Source: an uncultured Christiangramia sp.
GTDB lineage: Bacteria > Bacteroidota > Bacteroidia > Flavobacteriales > Flavobacteriaceae
Reading direction: 5' to 3'
Length of the DNA stretch: 45,236 bases
Assembly (NCBI RefSeq): GCF_913046405.1
Contig: NZ_CAJWRQ010000011.1
Coordinates: 1 to 45,236, forward strand
The translations under genes were made by a program, and so were the position numbers. A model generated the notes under the pieces. It saw only the letters and a list, made by a program, of their open reading frames with translations, was not told the DNA's origin and did no database searches. Of the stretch, positions 25,709-34,187 are shown in pieces (positions within the stretch are counted from its first letter, which is position 1; every line of letters begins with the position of its first letter).

Positions 25709-27001
25709 ATGAGAAAGAATATAAGAAATCTGTGTTTGGCTGGAACCGTCCTGTTTTCGGTAAATATGACCGGTCAGGCTATCGAGAATCTAAGTGAGCA
25801 GAAGAAGAATGAATTAGCTCAATCTGGACCAGATATCGTTAAAACGACCGTTGGGGAACTAAAACTACCAGCACCGTTTTCAACTGAATCTGTAAGTAAG
25901 GAAAGCAAGCTAGTTGAATGGCCGGAAGGAGAAATGCCTAAGGCACCGGCTGGTTTTAAGGTAACAAAATTTGCCGAAGGCCTTGAACATCCAAGACGAA
26001 CTTATGTCGCGCCAAATCATGATATTTTCGTGGTAGAGTCTGATGATGCCAAGAAAAGCGCGAATAAGATTACGATGTTTCGTGATAAAGATCAGGATGG
26101 AGTTCCTGATGAAAAATATAGTTTTCTTAAAAATCTGAATCAACCATATGGAATGCTGGTGATGGGAGATTGGTTTTACGTAGCCAATGTAGACGGCGTG
26201 GTTCGTTTTCCATATAAGGAAGGACAGAATGCTATTGACCAAAAAGGGGAAGATGTTTACGCGCTTCCTGCAGGAGGTTATAATCACCACTGGACTAGAA
26301 ATATGATCGCCGGTCCTGATAATAAGAAGATATACATCACTGTAGGTAGTTCCAGTAATGTTGGTGAACACGGGATGGAGAAAGAAGAACGTAGAGCCAA
26401 TATAATCGAGATCAATCCTGATGGAAGTGGTGAAAGAATTTATGCTTCTGGTTTAAGAAATCCAGTTGGTGTGGATTGGAATCCAATTACTGGTGAACTT
26501 TGGGCAGCGGTAAATGAAAGAGATAAAATTGGTGATAACCTGGTGCCAGATTATGTGACCAGTGTGAAAGATGGTGGTTGGTATGGATGGCCATATTCTT
26601 ACTATGGTGATATCAATGATCCAAGATGGGCCAATGATCCACATGATGAATTGGTAGAAAAGGCTATTATTCCAGATGTGCCAGTGGGTGCTCATACTGC
26701 ATCACTTGGATTGACTTTTTATACTCAAGAAGCATTTCCAGAGAAGTATCATAATGGAGCGTTTGTAGGGCAGCATGGATCATGGAACAGATCGAATTTT
26801 GCAGGATATAAAGTGGTATTCATTCCTTTCGATGAGAATGGAATTCCATTGGAACCAGAAGATTTCCTTACAGGTTTTATTGCCAGCGACGATTCAAGCC
26901 AGGTTTATGGTAGACCCGTTGGTGTAACAACGCTTCCTGATGGATCGCTGCTTGTGAATGATGACGATGGAAATACAATTTGGAGAGTCTCCGCAGAATA
27001 A
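25709..27001 (+). CDS. PQQ-dependent (glucose/sorbosone-type) sugar dehydrogenase
   Basis: 430 residues, exported (signal peptide 1-23 ending GQA). It has the six-bladed beta-propeller pattern of the GSDH/L-sorbosone dehydrogenase family: repeated strand-turn motifs, a YNHHWTRN segment with the likely catalytic His, SGLRNPVGVDWNP, GGWYGWP, VPVGAHTASLG, FVGQHGSWNRS and a closing GRPVGVTTLPDG. Well-studied members use PQQ and Ca2+ to oxidise sugars in the periplasm; the substrate here is unknown. No PQQ synthesis genes are in the window. The TonB-dependent receptor gene begins 9 nt downstream in the same reading frame, so the two are an operon. Confidence 0.88.
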   Translation: MRKNIRNLCLAGTVLFSVNMTGQAIENLSEQKKNELAQSGPDIVKTTVGELKLPAPFSTESVSKESKLVEWPEGEMPKAPAGFKVTKFAEGLEHPRRTYVAPNHDIFVVESDDAKKSANKITMFRDKDQDGVPDEKYSFLKNLNQPYGMLVMGDWFYVANVDGVVRFPYKEGQNAIDQKGEDVYALPAGGYNHHWTRNMIAGPDNKKIYITVGSSSNVGEHGMEKEERRANIIEINPDGSGERIYASGLRNPVGVDWNPITGELWAAVNERDKIGDNLVPDYVTSVKDGGWYGWPYSYYGDINDPRWANDPHDELVEKAIIPDVPVGAHTASLGLTFYTQEAFPEKYHNGAFVGQHGSWNRSNFAGYKVVFIPFDENGIPLEPEDFLTGFIASDDSSQVYGRPVGVTTLPDGSLLVNDDDGNTIWRVSAE

Positions 27002-27010
27002 TTAGAAAAT

Positions 27011-29302
27011 TTGAAGAAACTATATTTAGTCCTTACTTTCTTGCTATTCACTTCTGCTATAGTAAGTTCTCAGAATTTTAGCGCAAAAGTAAAGGACTCC
27101 GAATCTGGAGAATTTCTGAATGATGTAACGGTTACTGCCGTAAGATCAGGTAAAATCCAGGTAACAGATTCTAATGGATATTTCAGTTTTGACGGAATCA
27201 GTTTTCCGTTGAAGCTGAAATTTTCATTTATAGGCTATAAGACCTCTACTGAAATTTTTGATGCTTCAGAAGAAGGAAAAATTATTAAACTACAGCGAGA
27301 TATTGATGTGCTGTCTGAAGTTGTTTTACGTAGTTCCAATATTCCGCAGAAATTATTGAAGGAATCAGCTGCGGTGAGTGTACTTTCAGCAGAAGATCTT
27401 AAAAGAGTAGATGATTTTAATCTGGTGCAAAATCTCAATTATGTGCCCGGTGTTTTTGTTAGTCAGGGAGCGCTGAATACCAATAAGATCGATATTAGAG
27501 GAATTGGTGCTCGTGCTCAATATAGTACCAACCGGATCAAGGCTTATATCAATGGAATCCCGCTCACAACTGCGGAAGGCGAGCTAACGCTGGATGATTT
27601 TGACAATTCATACCTTGACCGGATCGAGATCTATAAAGGTCCGGTTTCATCAATTTTTGGAGCTGGATTAGGAGGTGCCATCCATCTTTATACTCAGCGA
27701 AGCAGGCAGGATCAACGCTCTGTAGAGACGAGTTTTAGCTACGGAAGTTTTAATACCATGAAAACGGGTGTGAATGTGAGCTATGTAGAAGATAGTCTTG
27801 ATATTGCGATTAATTATAATAAACTGGATAGTGATGGATATCGTGATAACGGTGCTTACGATCGAAATTCATTCGTGGTAACAGCTGGTTTGCTAAATAA
27901 AAACGGAAATCGCTGGGATCTTTTCTATAATTATACCAATCTAAAAGCCTATATTCCCAGTTCTCTGAATCTGGATGATTTCCTGAACTCACCCACAAAG
28001 GCTGCTTTTACATGGGCAAGTGCTGAAGGTTACGAATCTTATGATAAAAATATCCTCGGGCTGGCCTATACCCATAATTTTTCTGAAAGCTGGAGGAATC
28101 AAACCACGGTTTTTCTAAATTCCCGTGATGGATATGAACCACGACCTTTTGATATTCTTGATGAAAACAGGAATTCTATTGGTCTGCGAACCAATTTTAA
28201 TCACGAAACTTCTATCGCCAGTATGCCTGCGAAAATCAGTTTTGGAGCTGAGGGGATGCTGGAGTTCTACGAAGTTCAAACCTATCAGAATTTATATCAG
28301 GATTTTGAGGATCAGGGGAGTGTTCAGGGAAACACTCTAAGCAATAATGAACAGGATCGAAATTATATCAATTTCTTCGGACAGGTTCAGATGGAATTAA
28401 CCTCGAAATTAACTGCCGATCTTGGAGTGAACTTCAATACTACTTCCTACGATTTGCAGGAAAATTTTAATCAGGATTCAGGAGATCAGTCCGGGGATTA
28501 TAGTTTTGATGCAGTACTTTCTCCGAGACTGGGATTAAGTTACGAAGCTTTTGCCGGTAAGCATTTTTATGCATCGGCAAGTCATGGATTTTCTACTCCT
28601 ACGGTCGCGCAAACCTTAACTCCGGAAGGAAATATTAACACAGATCTTCAAACAGAAACTGGCTGGAACTACGAAATAGGCTTTAAAGGAAACTGGCTTG
28701 AAAACAGATTATATACTGAAGTCAACGCTTATTCCATACAGATTTGGGACCTTCTGGTAGCCAGAAGAATTAATCAGGATCGCTATGTTGGAGTCAATGC
28801 AGGAAAGTCTGATCATTTTGGTCTAGAATTTACTTCAATTTACCGGCAACCAATTTCGAATGATCTCTCGTTGAACTTAATGCTGAATGCGAATCTAACC
28901 GATTATACGTTTGATAAATTCGTGGATCTGGGAGAAAATTATTCTGGAAATGAATTGCCGGGTGTTCCGGAATATATGTTGACACCAACTATTGGGTTCG
29001 ATTATATGGACTTTTCAGCAAATATTAATTACCAGATGTTTGGAGAGATGGCTTTGGATGATTCTAATTCCGGTTATACTGAAGCATACGAATTGCTGAA
29101 TTTCAGAATGAATTACAATACGAAACTAACCAGTTATTTGCAGGCAGGTGCGAGCTTTGGAATCAATAATATCACAGATGAGCTTTATGCTTTAAGTATC
29201 GTTACTAACGCAGTAGGTTTTGGAGGTTCTGCCCCGCGTTATTATTACCCGGGAATGCCAAGAAATTATTACGCGGGTCTAAATTTGAAAATAAACCTCT
29301 AA
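27011..29302 (+). CDS. TonB-dependent outer-membrane receptor
   Basis: 763 residues. Order: signal peptide (1-20, LLFTSAIVSSQ), a carboxypeptidase-regulatory-like domain (about 22-95), a plug (about 105-225, with IDIRGIGARAQ and IEIYKGPVSSIFGAG), then a 22-strand type barrel ending in a C-terminal aromatic strand (YYAGLNLKINL). The only usable start is TTG: the preceding in-frame stop is the TAA of the dehydrogenase, and no ATG or GTG fits the signal peptide. Barrel sequence resembles siderophore/catecholate or YncD-like receptors. Tight linkage to a PQQ-type dehydrogenase suggests it could import PQQ; this is inference. Confidence 0.9.
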   Translation: MKKLYLVLTFLLFTSAIVSSQNFSAKVKDSESGEFLNDVTVTAVRSGKIQVTDSNGYFSFDGISFPLKLKFSFIGYKTSTEIFDASEEGKIIKLQRDIDVLSEVVLRSSNIPQKLLKESAAVSVLSAEDLKRVDDFNLVQNLNYVPGVFVSQGALNTNKIDIRGIGARAQYSTNRIKAYINGIPLTTAEGELTLDDFDNSYLDRIEIYKGPVSSIFGAGLGGAIHLYTQRSRQDQRSVETSFSYGSFNTMKTGVNVSYVEDSLDIAINYNKLDSDGYRDNGAYDRNSFVVTAGLLNKNGNRWDLFYNYTNLKAYIPSSLNLDDFLNSPTKAAFTWASAEGYESYDKNILGLAYTHNFSESWRNQTTVFLNSRDGYEPRPFDILDENRNSIGLRTNFNHETSIASMPAKISFGAEGMLEFYEVQTYQNLYQDFEDQGSVQGNTLSNNEQDRNYINFFGQVQMELTSKLTADLGVNFNTTSYDLQENFNQDSGDQSGDYSFDAVLSPRLGLSYEAFAGKHFYASASHGFSTPTVAQTLTPEGNINTDLQTETGWNYEIGFKGNWLENRLYTEVNAYSIQIWDLLVARRINQDRYVGVNAGKSDHFGLEFTSIYRQPISNDLSLNLMLNANLTDYTFDKFVDLGENYSGNELPGVPEYMLTPTIGFDYMDFSANINYQMFGEMALDDSNSGYTEAYELLNFRMNYNTKLTSYLQAGASFGINNITDELYALSIVTNAVGFGGSAPRYYYPGMPRNYYAGLNLKINL

Positions 29303-29760
29303 TTAGACTGGGTTTTTACGACTTCGGGAACCATAAATTCATAACTTCCACTGTGACGCATCACATCTCTTACCACGGTGGAAGAAATATGAGCAAGACC
29401 GGAACTGGATATTAGAAAAATGGTTTCGATACCAGACATTTTGTAATTAGTTTGTCCAATAGCCTTCTCAAATTCAAGATCCTGGCCATTTCGTAAACCT
29501 CTCAAAATAAATTCTGAATCTTTGGATTTGCAATAGTCTACGGTAAGTCCGCTGTAAGTTTCTACCAGAATTTTTGCTTCGTCTTTATAAGTTTCTTTAA
29601 GAAAATGCAATCTTTCTTCCAGGCTGAACATATATTTTTTACTGGAATTGGTGCCTATAGCCAGAATGATCTTGTCAAATAGAGGCAATGCTCTATCGAT
29701 AATATCTGTGTGACCTAAGGTTAGCGGGTCAAAACTACCTGGAAAAACTGCTATTCTCAT
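29299..29760 (-). CDS. coaD: Pantetheine-phosphate adenylyltransferase
   Basis: 153 residues. Makes dephospho-CoA from 4'-phosphopantetheine and ATP. The nucleotidyltransferase motif is TLGHTD (TxGH) near residues 15-20, with FPGSFDPL before it and the ISSTVVRDV (ISSTxVR) motif near 125-133. Length is typical. It is 17 nt downstream of ddl, so the two are probably co-transcribed. Its last 4 bp overlap the end of the convergent receptor gene, and I see no terminator between them. Confidence 0.96.
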   Translation of the reverse strand: MRIAVFPGSFDPLTLGHTDIIDRALPLFDKIILAIGTNSSKKYMFSLEERLHFLKETYKDEAKILVETYSGLTVDYCKSKDSEFILRGLRNGQDLEFEKAIGQTNYKMSGIETIFLISSSGLAHISSTVVRDVMRHSGSYEFMVPEVVKTQSN

Positions 29761-29777
29761 AATACGCGATTTTATTC

Positions 29778-30755
29778 CTATTGATTTAATGCTGCTTCCA
29801 CGGCACTACCAAATAGATCTTTTAATGTGATTCCTGCTTTTTCGGCTTGTTGAGGTAGGATACTTGCCTGGCTAATTCCCGGATTGGTATTCATTTCTAT
29901 AAAATGTGGTTCACCATCATGAAAGATAAATTCTGATCGTGAAAAACCTTTCATTTTTAATTTATGGTAGATCATTTTAGCGATCTCCTGTACTTTCAAA
30001 GTATCTTCTTCAGAAATTCTAGCCGGTGTGATTTCCTGGGATTTTCCGAGGTATTTGGCTTCATAATCGAAAAACTCCCCATCAGGAACAATTTCAGTAA
30101 CCGGCAAAGCGACAATTTCGCCTTTATACATGATCACTCCAACAGAAACTTCAGTTCCATCCAGAAATGATTCAATGATCGCTTCAACATCTTCAGTAAA
30201 AGCAGTTTTTGCCGCAGAGACTATTTCTTCTTCGGTCTTAACTTTAGTTACCCCAAAACTACTACCCGCACGATTCGCCTTTACGAAACATGGAAGGCCA
30301 ACACGATCTACGATAGCCTTCGTGTCGATATCCTCCCCTTTATTCAGAAAATAGTTTGTGGCCGTTTTGACTCCGTAAGGTCTTAAAACCGAAATAAGAT
30401 CGCGTTTATTGAAGGTGAGTGCCGACTGGTAGTAGTCACAACTGGTTTGCGGTACTCCAATTAGCTCTAAATATGCCTGAAGTAGTCCGTTTTCTCCCGG
30501 TGTACCATGAATGGTATTAAAAACGCAGTCAAAGCTAATAACCTTGTCATCGATGGTAACCGTAAAGTTGCTTTTATTGATAGGATAAGGGGTGTCATCT
30601 TCTGTAACCACGAACCATTCGCTTTGCAGGATATGAACGCGGTATGGCTCATAAAGGTCACGATCAAGATTTTTATAAACGATATTACCACTGTTTATCG
30701 AAATGCGGTATTCACTGGAATAACCGCCCATAGCGATGGCGATATTTTTCTTCAT
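29778..30755 (-). CDS. ddl: D-alanine--D-alanine ligase
   Basis: 325 residues from the chosen ATG (30755). Forms the D-Ala-D-Ala dipeptide of peptidoglycan. ATP-grasp features: AMGGYSSEYRISINSG at the N terminus, the HGTPGENG loop (near 80), FVKANRAGSSFGV (ATP-binding Lys), EVSVGVIMY, and metal-binding FIEMNTNPGIS at the C terminus. An upstream in-frame ATG (30797) is disfavoured because the promoter at 30786-30817 overlaps it. It is followed by coaD. Confidence 0.96.
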   Translation of the reverse strand: MKKNIAIAMGGYSSEYRISINSGNIVYKNLDRDLYEPYRVHILQSEWFVVTEDDTPYPINKSNFTVTIDDKVISFDCVFNTIHGTPGENGLLQAYLELIGVPQTSCDYYQSALTFNKRDLISVLRPYGVKTATNYFLNKGEDIDTKAIVDRVGLPCFVKANRAGSSFGVTKVKTEEEIVSAAKTAFTEDVEAIIESFLDGTEVSVGVIMYKGEIVALPVTEIVPDGEFFDYEAKYLGKSQEITPARISEEDTLKVQEIAKMIYHKLKMKGFSRSEFIFHDGEPHFIEMNTNPGISQASILPQQAEKAGITLKDLFGSAVEAALNQ

Positions 30756-30785
30756 ATTCAATATTTCCGGTTTGAAGTCGTTAAA

Positions 30786-30817
30786 CAAAAATATCACTTA
30801 ATAGGGCAGTCACCAAA
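30786..30817 (-). promoter_or_regulatory. Promoter of ddl-coaD
   Basis: Minus strand: TTTG (30814-30817), a 20-nt spacer, and TATTTTTG (30786-30793), an exact Bacteroidota consensus. It predicts a 5' UTR of about 25 nt to the ATG at 30755 and lies across the alternative upstream ATG. Confidence 0.65.
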
Positions 30818-30831
30818 ACCAAAGGGTTTTA

Positions 30832-30839
30832 TATCTTTG
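30832..30839 (+). promoter_or_regulatory. -7 box for the PASTA protein gene
   Basis: TATCTTTG, exact TAnnTTTG, 17 nt before the ATG at 30857. The -33 region lacks a clear TTG. It lies back to back with the ddl promoter. Confidence 0.4.
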
Positions 30840-30856
30840 TCCATTATCATGAAACT

Positions 30857-31480
30857 ATGGGATTTTTTCGATTTATTTTCAGCAAGACCTTTTTAATTCA
30901 ATTGGTGCTTGCCGGTATTGTATTGGTTGTACTTGCTTTTCTGGCTATGCAATGGCTGGATTACTCCACTAATCAGGATCAGCGAATCGAAGTTCCCGAC
31001 CTGGCCAAGATGAATCTTGATATTGTTGAGGATCGCCTGGATGAACTTAATCTTGATTTCGAAATCCTTGATTCTGCGAATTTCAATCCAGATTTCCCGA
31101 GGTATTCAGTTATAGAACAGGCACCTGCACCGGGTAAATTTGTAAAGGAAGACCGTAAGATCTACTTGACACTGAATCCTTCCGGATATCGTAAAGTTGA
31201 AATTCCGGAGAATTTGATTAGAAAAACTCGCAGACAGGTAGAACCAACCTTGAGATCTTTAGGCTTTGAGATTGGCGATGTTAGTTACAAGCCAGATATT
31301 GCTGAAGATGCTGTGCTGGAGATAAGACATAAAGGTAAGCTGGTGGAAGCTGGTGAGAAATTAATGAAAACTTCTGTATTAGACCTTGTACTGGGCGATG
31401 GTAGTGGAAGATATAGAGAACTTGAAGACGATAGTCTGGATGTTCAACAGGAAACTGAAAGCGAAGTAGATGAATTCTAA
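30857..31480 (+). CDS. Membrane-anchored PASTA domain protein
   Basis: 207 residues. A single N-terminal transmembrane helix (about 12-37) is followed by two PASTA domains (about 43-110 and 113-180; IEVPDLAKMNLDIVEDRL and VEIPENLIRKTRRQVEPTL) and an acidic tail. PASTA domains usually bind peptidoglycan or its precursors in Ser/Thr kinases and PBPs; here they occur with no kinase or PBP domain. Position between ddl and an RluA-family gene, whose start it overlaps by 11 bp, is a common flavobacterial order as I recall it. The target is unknown; a periplasmic cell-wall contact is likely. Confidence 0.9.
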   Translation: MGFFRFIFSKTFLIQLVLAGIVLVVLAFLAMQWLDYSTNQDQRIEVPDLAKMNLDIVEDRLDELNLDFEILDSANFNPDFPRYSVIEQAPAPGKFVKEDRKIYLTLNPSGYRKVEIPENLIRKTRRQVEPTLRSLGFEIGDVSYKPDIAEDAVLEIRHKGKLVEAGEKLMKTSVLDLVLGDGSGRYRELEDDSLDVQQETESEVDEF

Positions 31481-32528
31481 TATAGACCAGAACGACGAAA
31501 TTGAAGATTATGACCAGAATGAAAGTCTTTATGAACATCATAAGTTCGTAGCAGATTCCGGTCAAAAACCACTAAGAGTAGATAAATTCCTGATGAATTT
31601 CATCGAGAATGCTACCCGTAATAAAATTCAGAAGTCGGCTAAGAGCGGAAACATCTATGTAAATGGTGAAACTGTAAAGCAAAATTTTAAGGTAAAAGCT
31701 GGAGACACCGTGCAGGTGATGTTCGAGCATCCTCCCTATGAATTCTTGCTGGTGCCTGAAGATATACCCCTTGATATTGAATATGAGGATGATACCCTGC
31801 TGGTAGTTAATAAGCCTCCAGGAATGGTCGTACATCCCGGTCATGGAAACTATAGCGGGACTCTTATCAACGCACTAGTACATCACTTTGATAATTTACC
31901 GAATAATAGTAGTGATCGACCAGGATTGGTTCACAGGATCGATAAGGACACAAGCGGATTACTGGTGATCGCGAAGACCGAAGAAGCAATGGCGCATCTA
32001 TCAAAGCAATTTTTTGATAAGACCAGCGAAAGAGAATATGTAGCGATCGTCTGGGGAAACGTAGAGGAAGATGAGGGAACTATAGAGGGAAATATTGGAA
32101 GAAACCCAAAGAATAGATTACAGAACTTAGTTTACGAAGGAGACCTTGCAGATGAAGGGAAACCAGCGGTGACGCATTTTAAAGTGATTGAAAGACTTGG
32201 GTATGTAACCTTGGTGTCATGTAAACTGGAAACTGGTAGAACTCACCAGATACGAGTTCATATGAAATATATCGGGCATACGCTTTTTAACGATGAGCGC
32301 TATGGAGGAGACAGGATCCTTAAGGGAACTACATTTACCAAGTACAAACAATTTGTAGATAATTGTTTCAAAATACTTCCTAGGCAGGCCCTGCATGCAA
32401 AAACTTTAGGCTTTACACATCCAAAAACAGGAAAATGGATGAGCTTTAATACTGAAATACCTGAGGATATTCAAAATTGTGTGGATAAGTGGAGATCTTA
32501 TGCAAAAAGTCAGCTTGAGAATCTTTAG
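31470..32528 (+). CDS. rluD: RluA-family pseudouridine synthase (RluD-like)
   Basis: 352 residues. Isomerises uridine to pseudouridine, for RluD at 23S rRNA positions in helix 69. An N-terminal S4 RNA-binding domain (about 34-85) is followed by the catalytic domain with HRIDKDTSGLLV, Asp158 being the catalytic residue, and ETGRTHQIRVHM. The first 30 residues are an acidic extension (Asp/Glu/Asn-rich). Assignment to rluD and not rluC is by overall length and motif form and is moderately sure. Coupled to the PASTA gene by an 11-bp overlap. Confidence 0.9.
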   Translation: MNSNIDQNDEIEDYDQNESLYEHHKFVADSGQKPLRVDKFLMNFIENATRNKIQKSAKSGNIYVNGETVKQNFKVKAGDTVQVMFEHPPYEFLLVPEDIPLDIEYEDDTLLVVNKPPGMVVHPGHGNYSGTLINALVHHFDNLPNNSSDRPGLVHRIDKDTSGLLVIAKTEEAMAHLSKQFFDKTSEREYVAIVWGNVEEDEGTIEGNIGRNPKNRLQNLVYEGDLADEGKPAVTHFKVIERLGYVTLVSCKLETGRTHQIRVHMKYIGHTLFNDERYGGDRILKGTTFTKYKQFVDNCFKILPRQALHAKTLGFTHPKTGKWMSFNTEIPEDIQNCVDKWRSYAKSQLENL

Positions 32529-32619
32529 GATAAAAGCTGTCTATTGATCTATCGATAACTAATTTTATTAGGGTTCAGGAATTTTAGTGATTCGGCTTAT
32601 ATTTGGGAAAAACAGGAAA

Positions 32620-33381
32620 ATGAAAATTGTTGTTTCCCCAGCTAAAAGTCTGGATTACGATTCAAAACTACCCAGCGATCGAGGTACACAGCCACAATTT
32701 CTGGAAACCACCGCCAAACTCAATAGAAAGTTGTCTCGCCAGACCAAGTCATATCTTTCAGAATTAATGAGTATCAGCGATAAACTGGCTGACCTGAATT
32801 ATACGAGGTACCAGGAATTCGAAGAAGATCACACCAAGAAGAATTCAAGACCGGCGATGTATGCGTTCGATGGGGATGTATATACAGGTTTGGATGCTTA
32901 TACAATTCCTACAGATAATCTTGATAAACTACAGGACACCTTAAGAATACTTTCCGGAATGTATGGGATTCTAAGACCATTGGATCTAATGCAGCCGTAC
33001 AGGCTGGAAATGGGTACTTCTATTGGAATCGAAAGAAATGATAATCTTTATGAAGTCTGGAAAGAAAAGATCACCAAGTCTCTCAATGATGAGTTGAAAG
33101 AAGATGAGTTGTTTCTGAATCTTGCCAGTAATGAATATTTCAAGGCTGTCGATACGAAACAATTAAAAGTTCCGGTTATTTCACCAGTTTTCAAAGATTA
33201 CAAAAACGGGAAGCTTAAAATCATTAGTTTTTATGCGAAGAAGGCCAGGGGTTCTATGGTAAGATATATCATTGACAAGAATTGTGAGACTCTGGAAGAT
33301 ATTAAAGGATTTGATTACGATGATTATCGATTTAGTGAAGAACATACGGACAAAGAAGATCAGCCAACCTTTATAAGATAA
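32620..33381 (+). CDS. yaaA: Peroxide stress protein YaaA (DUF328)
   Basis: 253 residues from the ATG at 32620 ([16 protein letters not shown], the usual family start). YaaA limits intracellular iron and damage in oxidative stress in E. coli. Motifs: SPAKSL at the N terminus, [43 protein letters not shown], and [11 protein letters not shown], all matching the family. A GTG further upstream (32587) would add 11 residues without homology. Its stop TAA is immediately followed by the glycosylase-like gene in another frame, so the two may be co-transcribed. Confidence 0.94.
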   Translation: MKIVVSPAKSLDYDSKLPSDRGTQPQFLETTAKLNRKLSRQTKSYLSELMSISDKLADLNYTRYQEFEEDHTKKNSRPAMYAFDGDVYTGLDAYTIPTDNLDKLQDTLRILSGMYGILRPLDLMQPYRLEMGTSIGIERNDNLYEVWKEKITKSLNDELKEDELFLNLASNEYFKAVDTKQLKVPVISPVFKDYKNGKLKIISFYAKKARGSMVRYIIDKNCETLEDIKGFDYDDYRFSEEHTDKEDQPTFIR

Positions 33382-33382
33382 T

Positions 33383-34051
33383 ATTCTGGAGCTTTTTCAT
33401 CATACCCATCCATTTCCGCCATTCATTCCTGAAAACGCCACAAGACTCATTGTTGGTACGCTGCCGCCTCCGCGATTTACTCGTAGAGAATTGAAGCCAG
33501 ATGATGTTGATTTTTGCTACGGAAGCAGGGATGGTTTATTGTGGCCAGTTTTAGATCGTATATTTAAGCTGAACCTGAGATATGAGAATACTTCAGAAGC
33601 GATACAACAACGACAGGATTTTTTGAAAAGTAGAAACATTGGGATCTGTGATATTGTGGAAAGTAGCCAGCGTGAAAAGATCAATGCAAGTGATCTGGGA
33701 ATGCAAAAAGTGGAACTCCGCGATATGCTTGAAATTCTTCGGAAGTATCCAAAAATTGATACGCTACTTTTCACTGGAGGTAATTCTAAAAACGGACCAG
33801 AATATTTCTTTAGAAAATATCTCAAAAAACAGTCGGCAGAGGTTAAGCTAAAGATCGTGTCAAATAAATCACCCACTGTTCATCAGTTTATTCTGGATGG
33901 GCGATCAATCAAGACTGTTTCGCTTACAGCACCTTCTGGCGCTGCGAATATTTCAATTGGCAGTTCTGAACTTTATAAAGAAATGAAAAAGAAAAACCCT
34001 GAATTCAATACTCTTGATTTCAGGGTTCTTCAGTATAAAGAATTTTTCTAG
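33383..34051 (+). CDS. Uracil-DNA-glycosylase-family protein with no canonical start codon
   Basis: Similar to a UDG-superfamily group: VGTLPPPRF near the N terminus resembles glycosylase motif A, and APSGAANISIG near residue 190 resembles the C-terminal HPS/PSG motif. DNA-base excision is inferred. The earliest ATG/GTG/TTG start in frame is TTG at 33491, but that would cut off the clearly family-like segment HPFPPFIPENATRLIVGTLP encoded at 33407-33466. Upstream of this the frame stays open only to a TAA at 33374; the sole non-standard candidates are ATT (33383, 1 nt after the yaaA stop) and CTG (33386). I chose ATT; the true start is uncertain. An assembly error or a changed start codon is possible. 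Confidence 0.6.
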   Translation: MLELFHHTHPFPPFIPENATRLIVGTLPPPRFTRRELKPDDVDFCYGSRDGLLWPVLDRIFKLNLRYENTSEAIQQRQDFLKSRNIGICDIVESSQREKINASDLGMQKVELRDMLEILRKYPKIDTLLFTGGNSKNGPEYFFRKYLKKQSAEVKLKIVSNKSPTVHQFILDGRSIKTVSLTAPSGAANISIGSSELYKEMKKKNPEFNTLDFRVLQYKEFF

Positions 34052-34052
34052 A

Positions 34053-34187
34053 TCATTGCAATTCTTTTTTGTCCTGATTAGCCAGTGTAGTAGGTTTGAT
34101 CTTAAATTTACGACGTTTTGGTCTTAGCTTCCCGCTGGTTCCAATCGCGATCTTACCTCTTTTAGTTTTCTTATCACCTCTACCCAT
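34053..34187 (-). CDS. Ribosomal protein bTHX-like 44-residue peptide
   Basis: A 44-residue, highly basic peptide too short to be listed by standard ORF cut-offs. It begins MGRGDKKTKRGKI and continues with RPKRRKF, the pattern of Bacteroidota 30S ribosomal protein bTHX (small basic peptide bound to 16S rRNA in the head of the 30S subunit). Its ATG follows directly on the stop of the 47-residue gene (TAA then ATG with no gap), so the two are translated from one mRNA. It converges with the glycosylase-like gene, with 1 nt between stop codons. Confidence 0.8.
   Translation of the reverse strand: MGRGDKKTKRGKIAIGTSGKLRPKRRKFKIKPTTLANQDKKELQ

Noticed and set aside
30507-30896. 129-residue plus-strand frame across ddl and the PASTA start
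   Set aside because: Overlaps ddl in antisense and ends inside the PASTA gene; the codon pattern does not look coding.
33374-33491. A frameshifted fusion of yaaA and the glycosylase-like gene
   Set aside because: yaaA ends at its usual family length with its own stop, and both proteins are separate families. The problem is a missing start codon, not a broken fusion.
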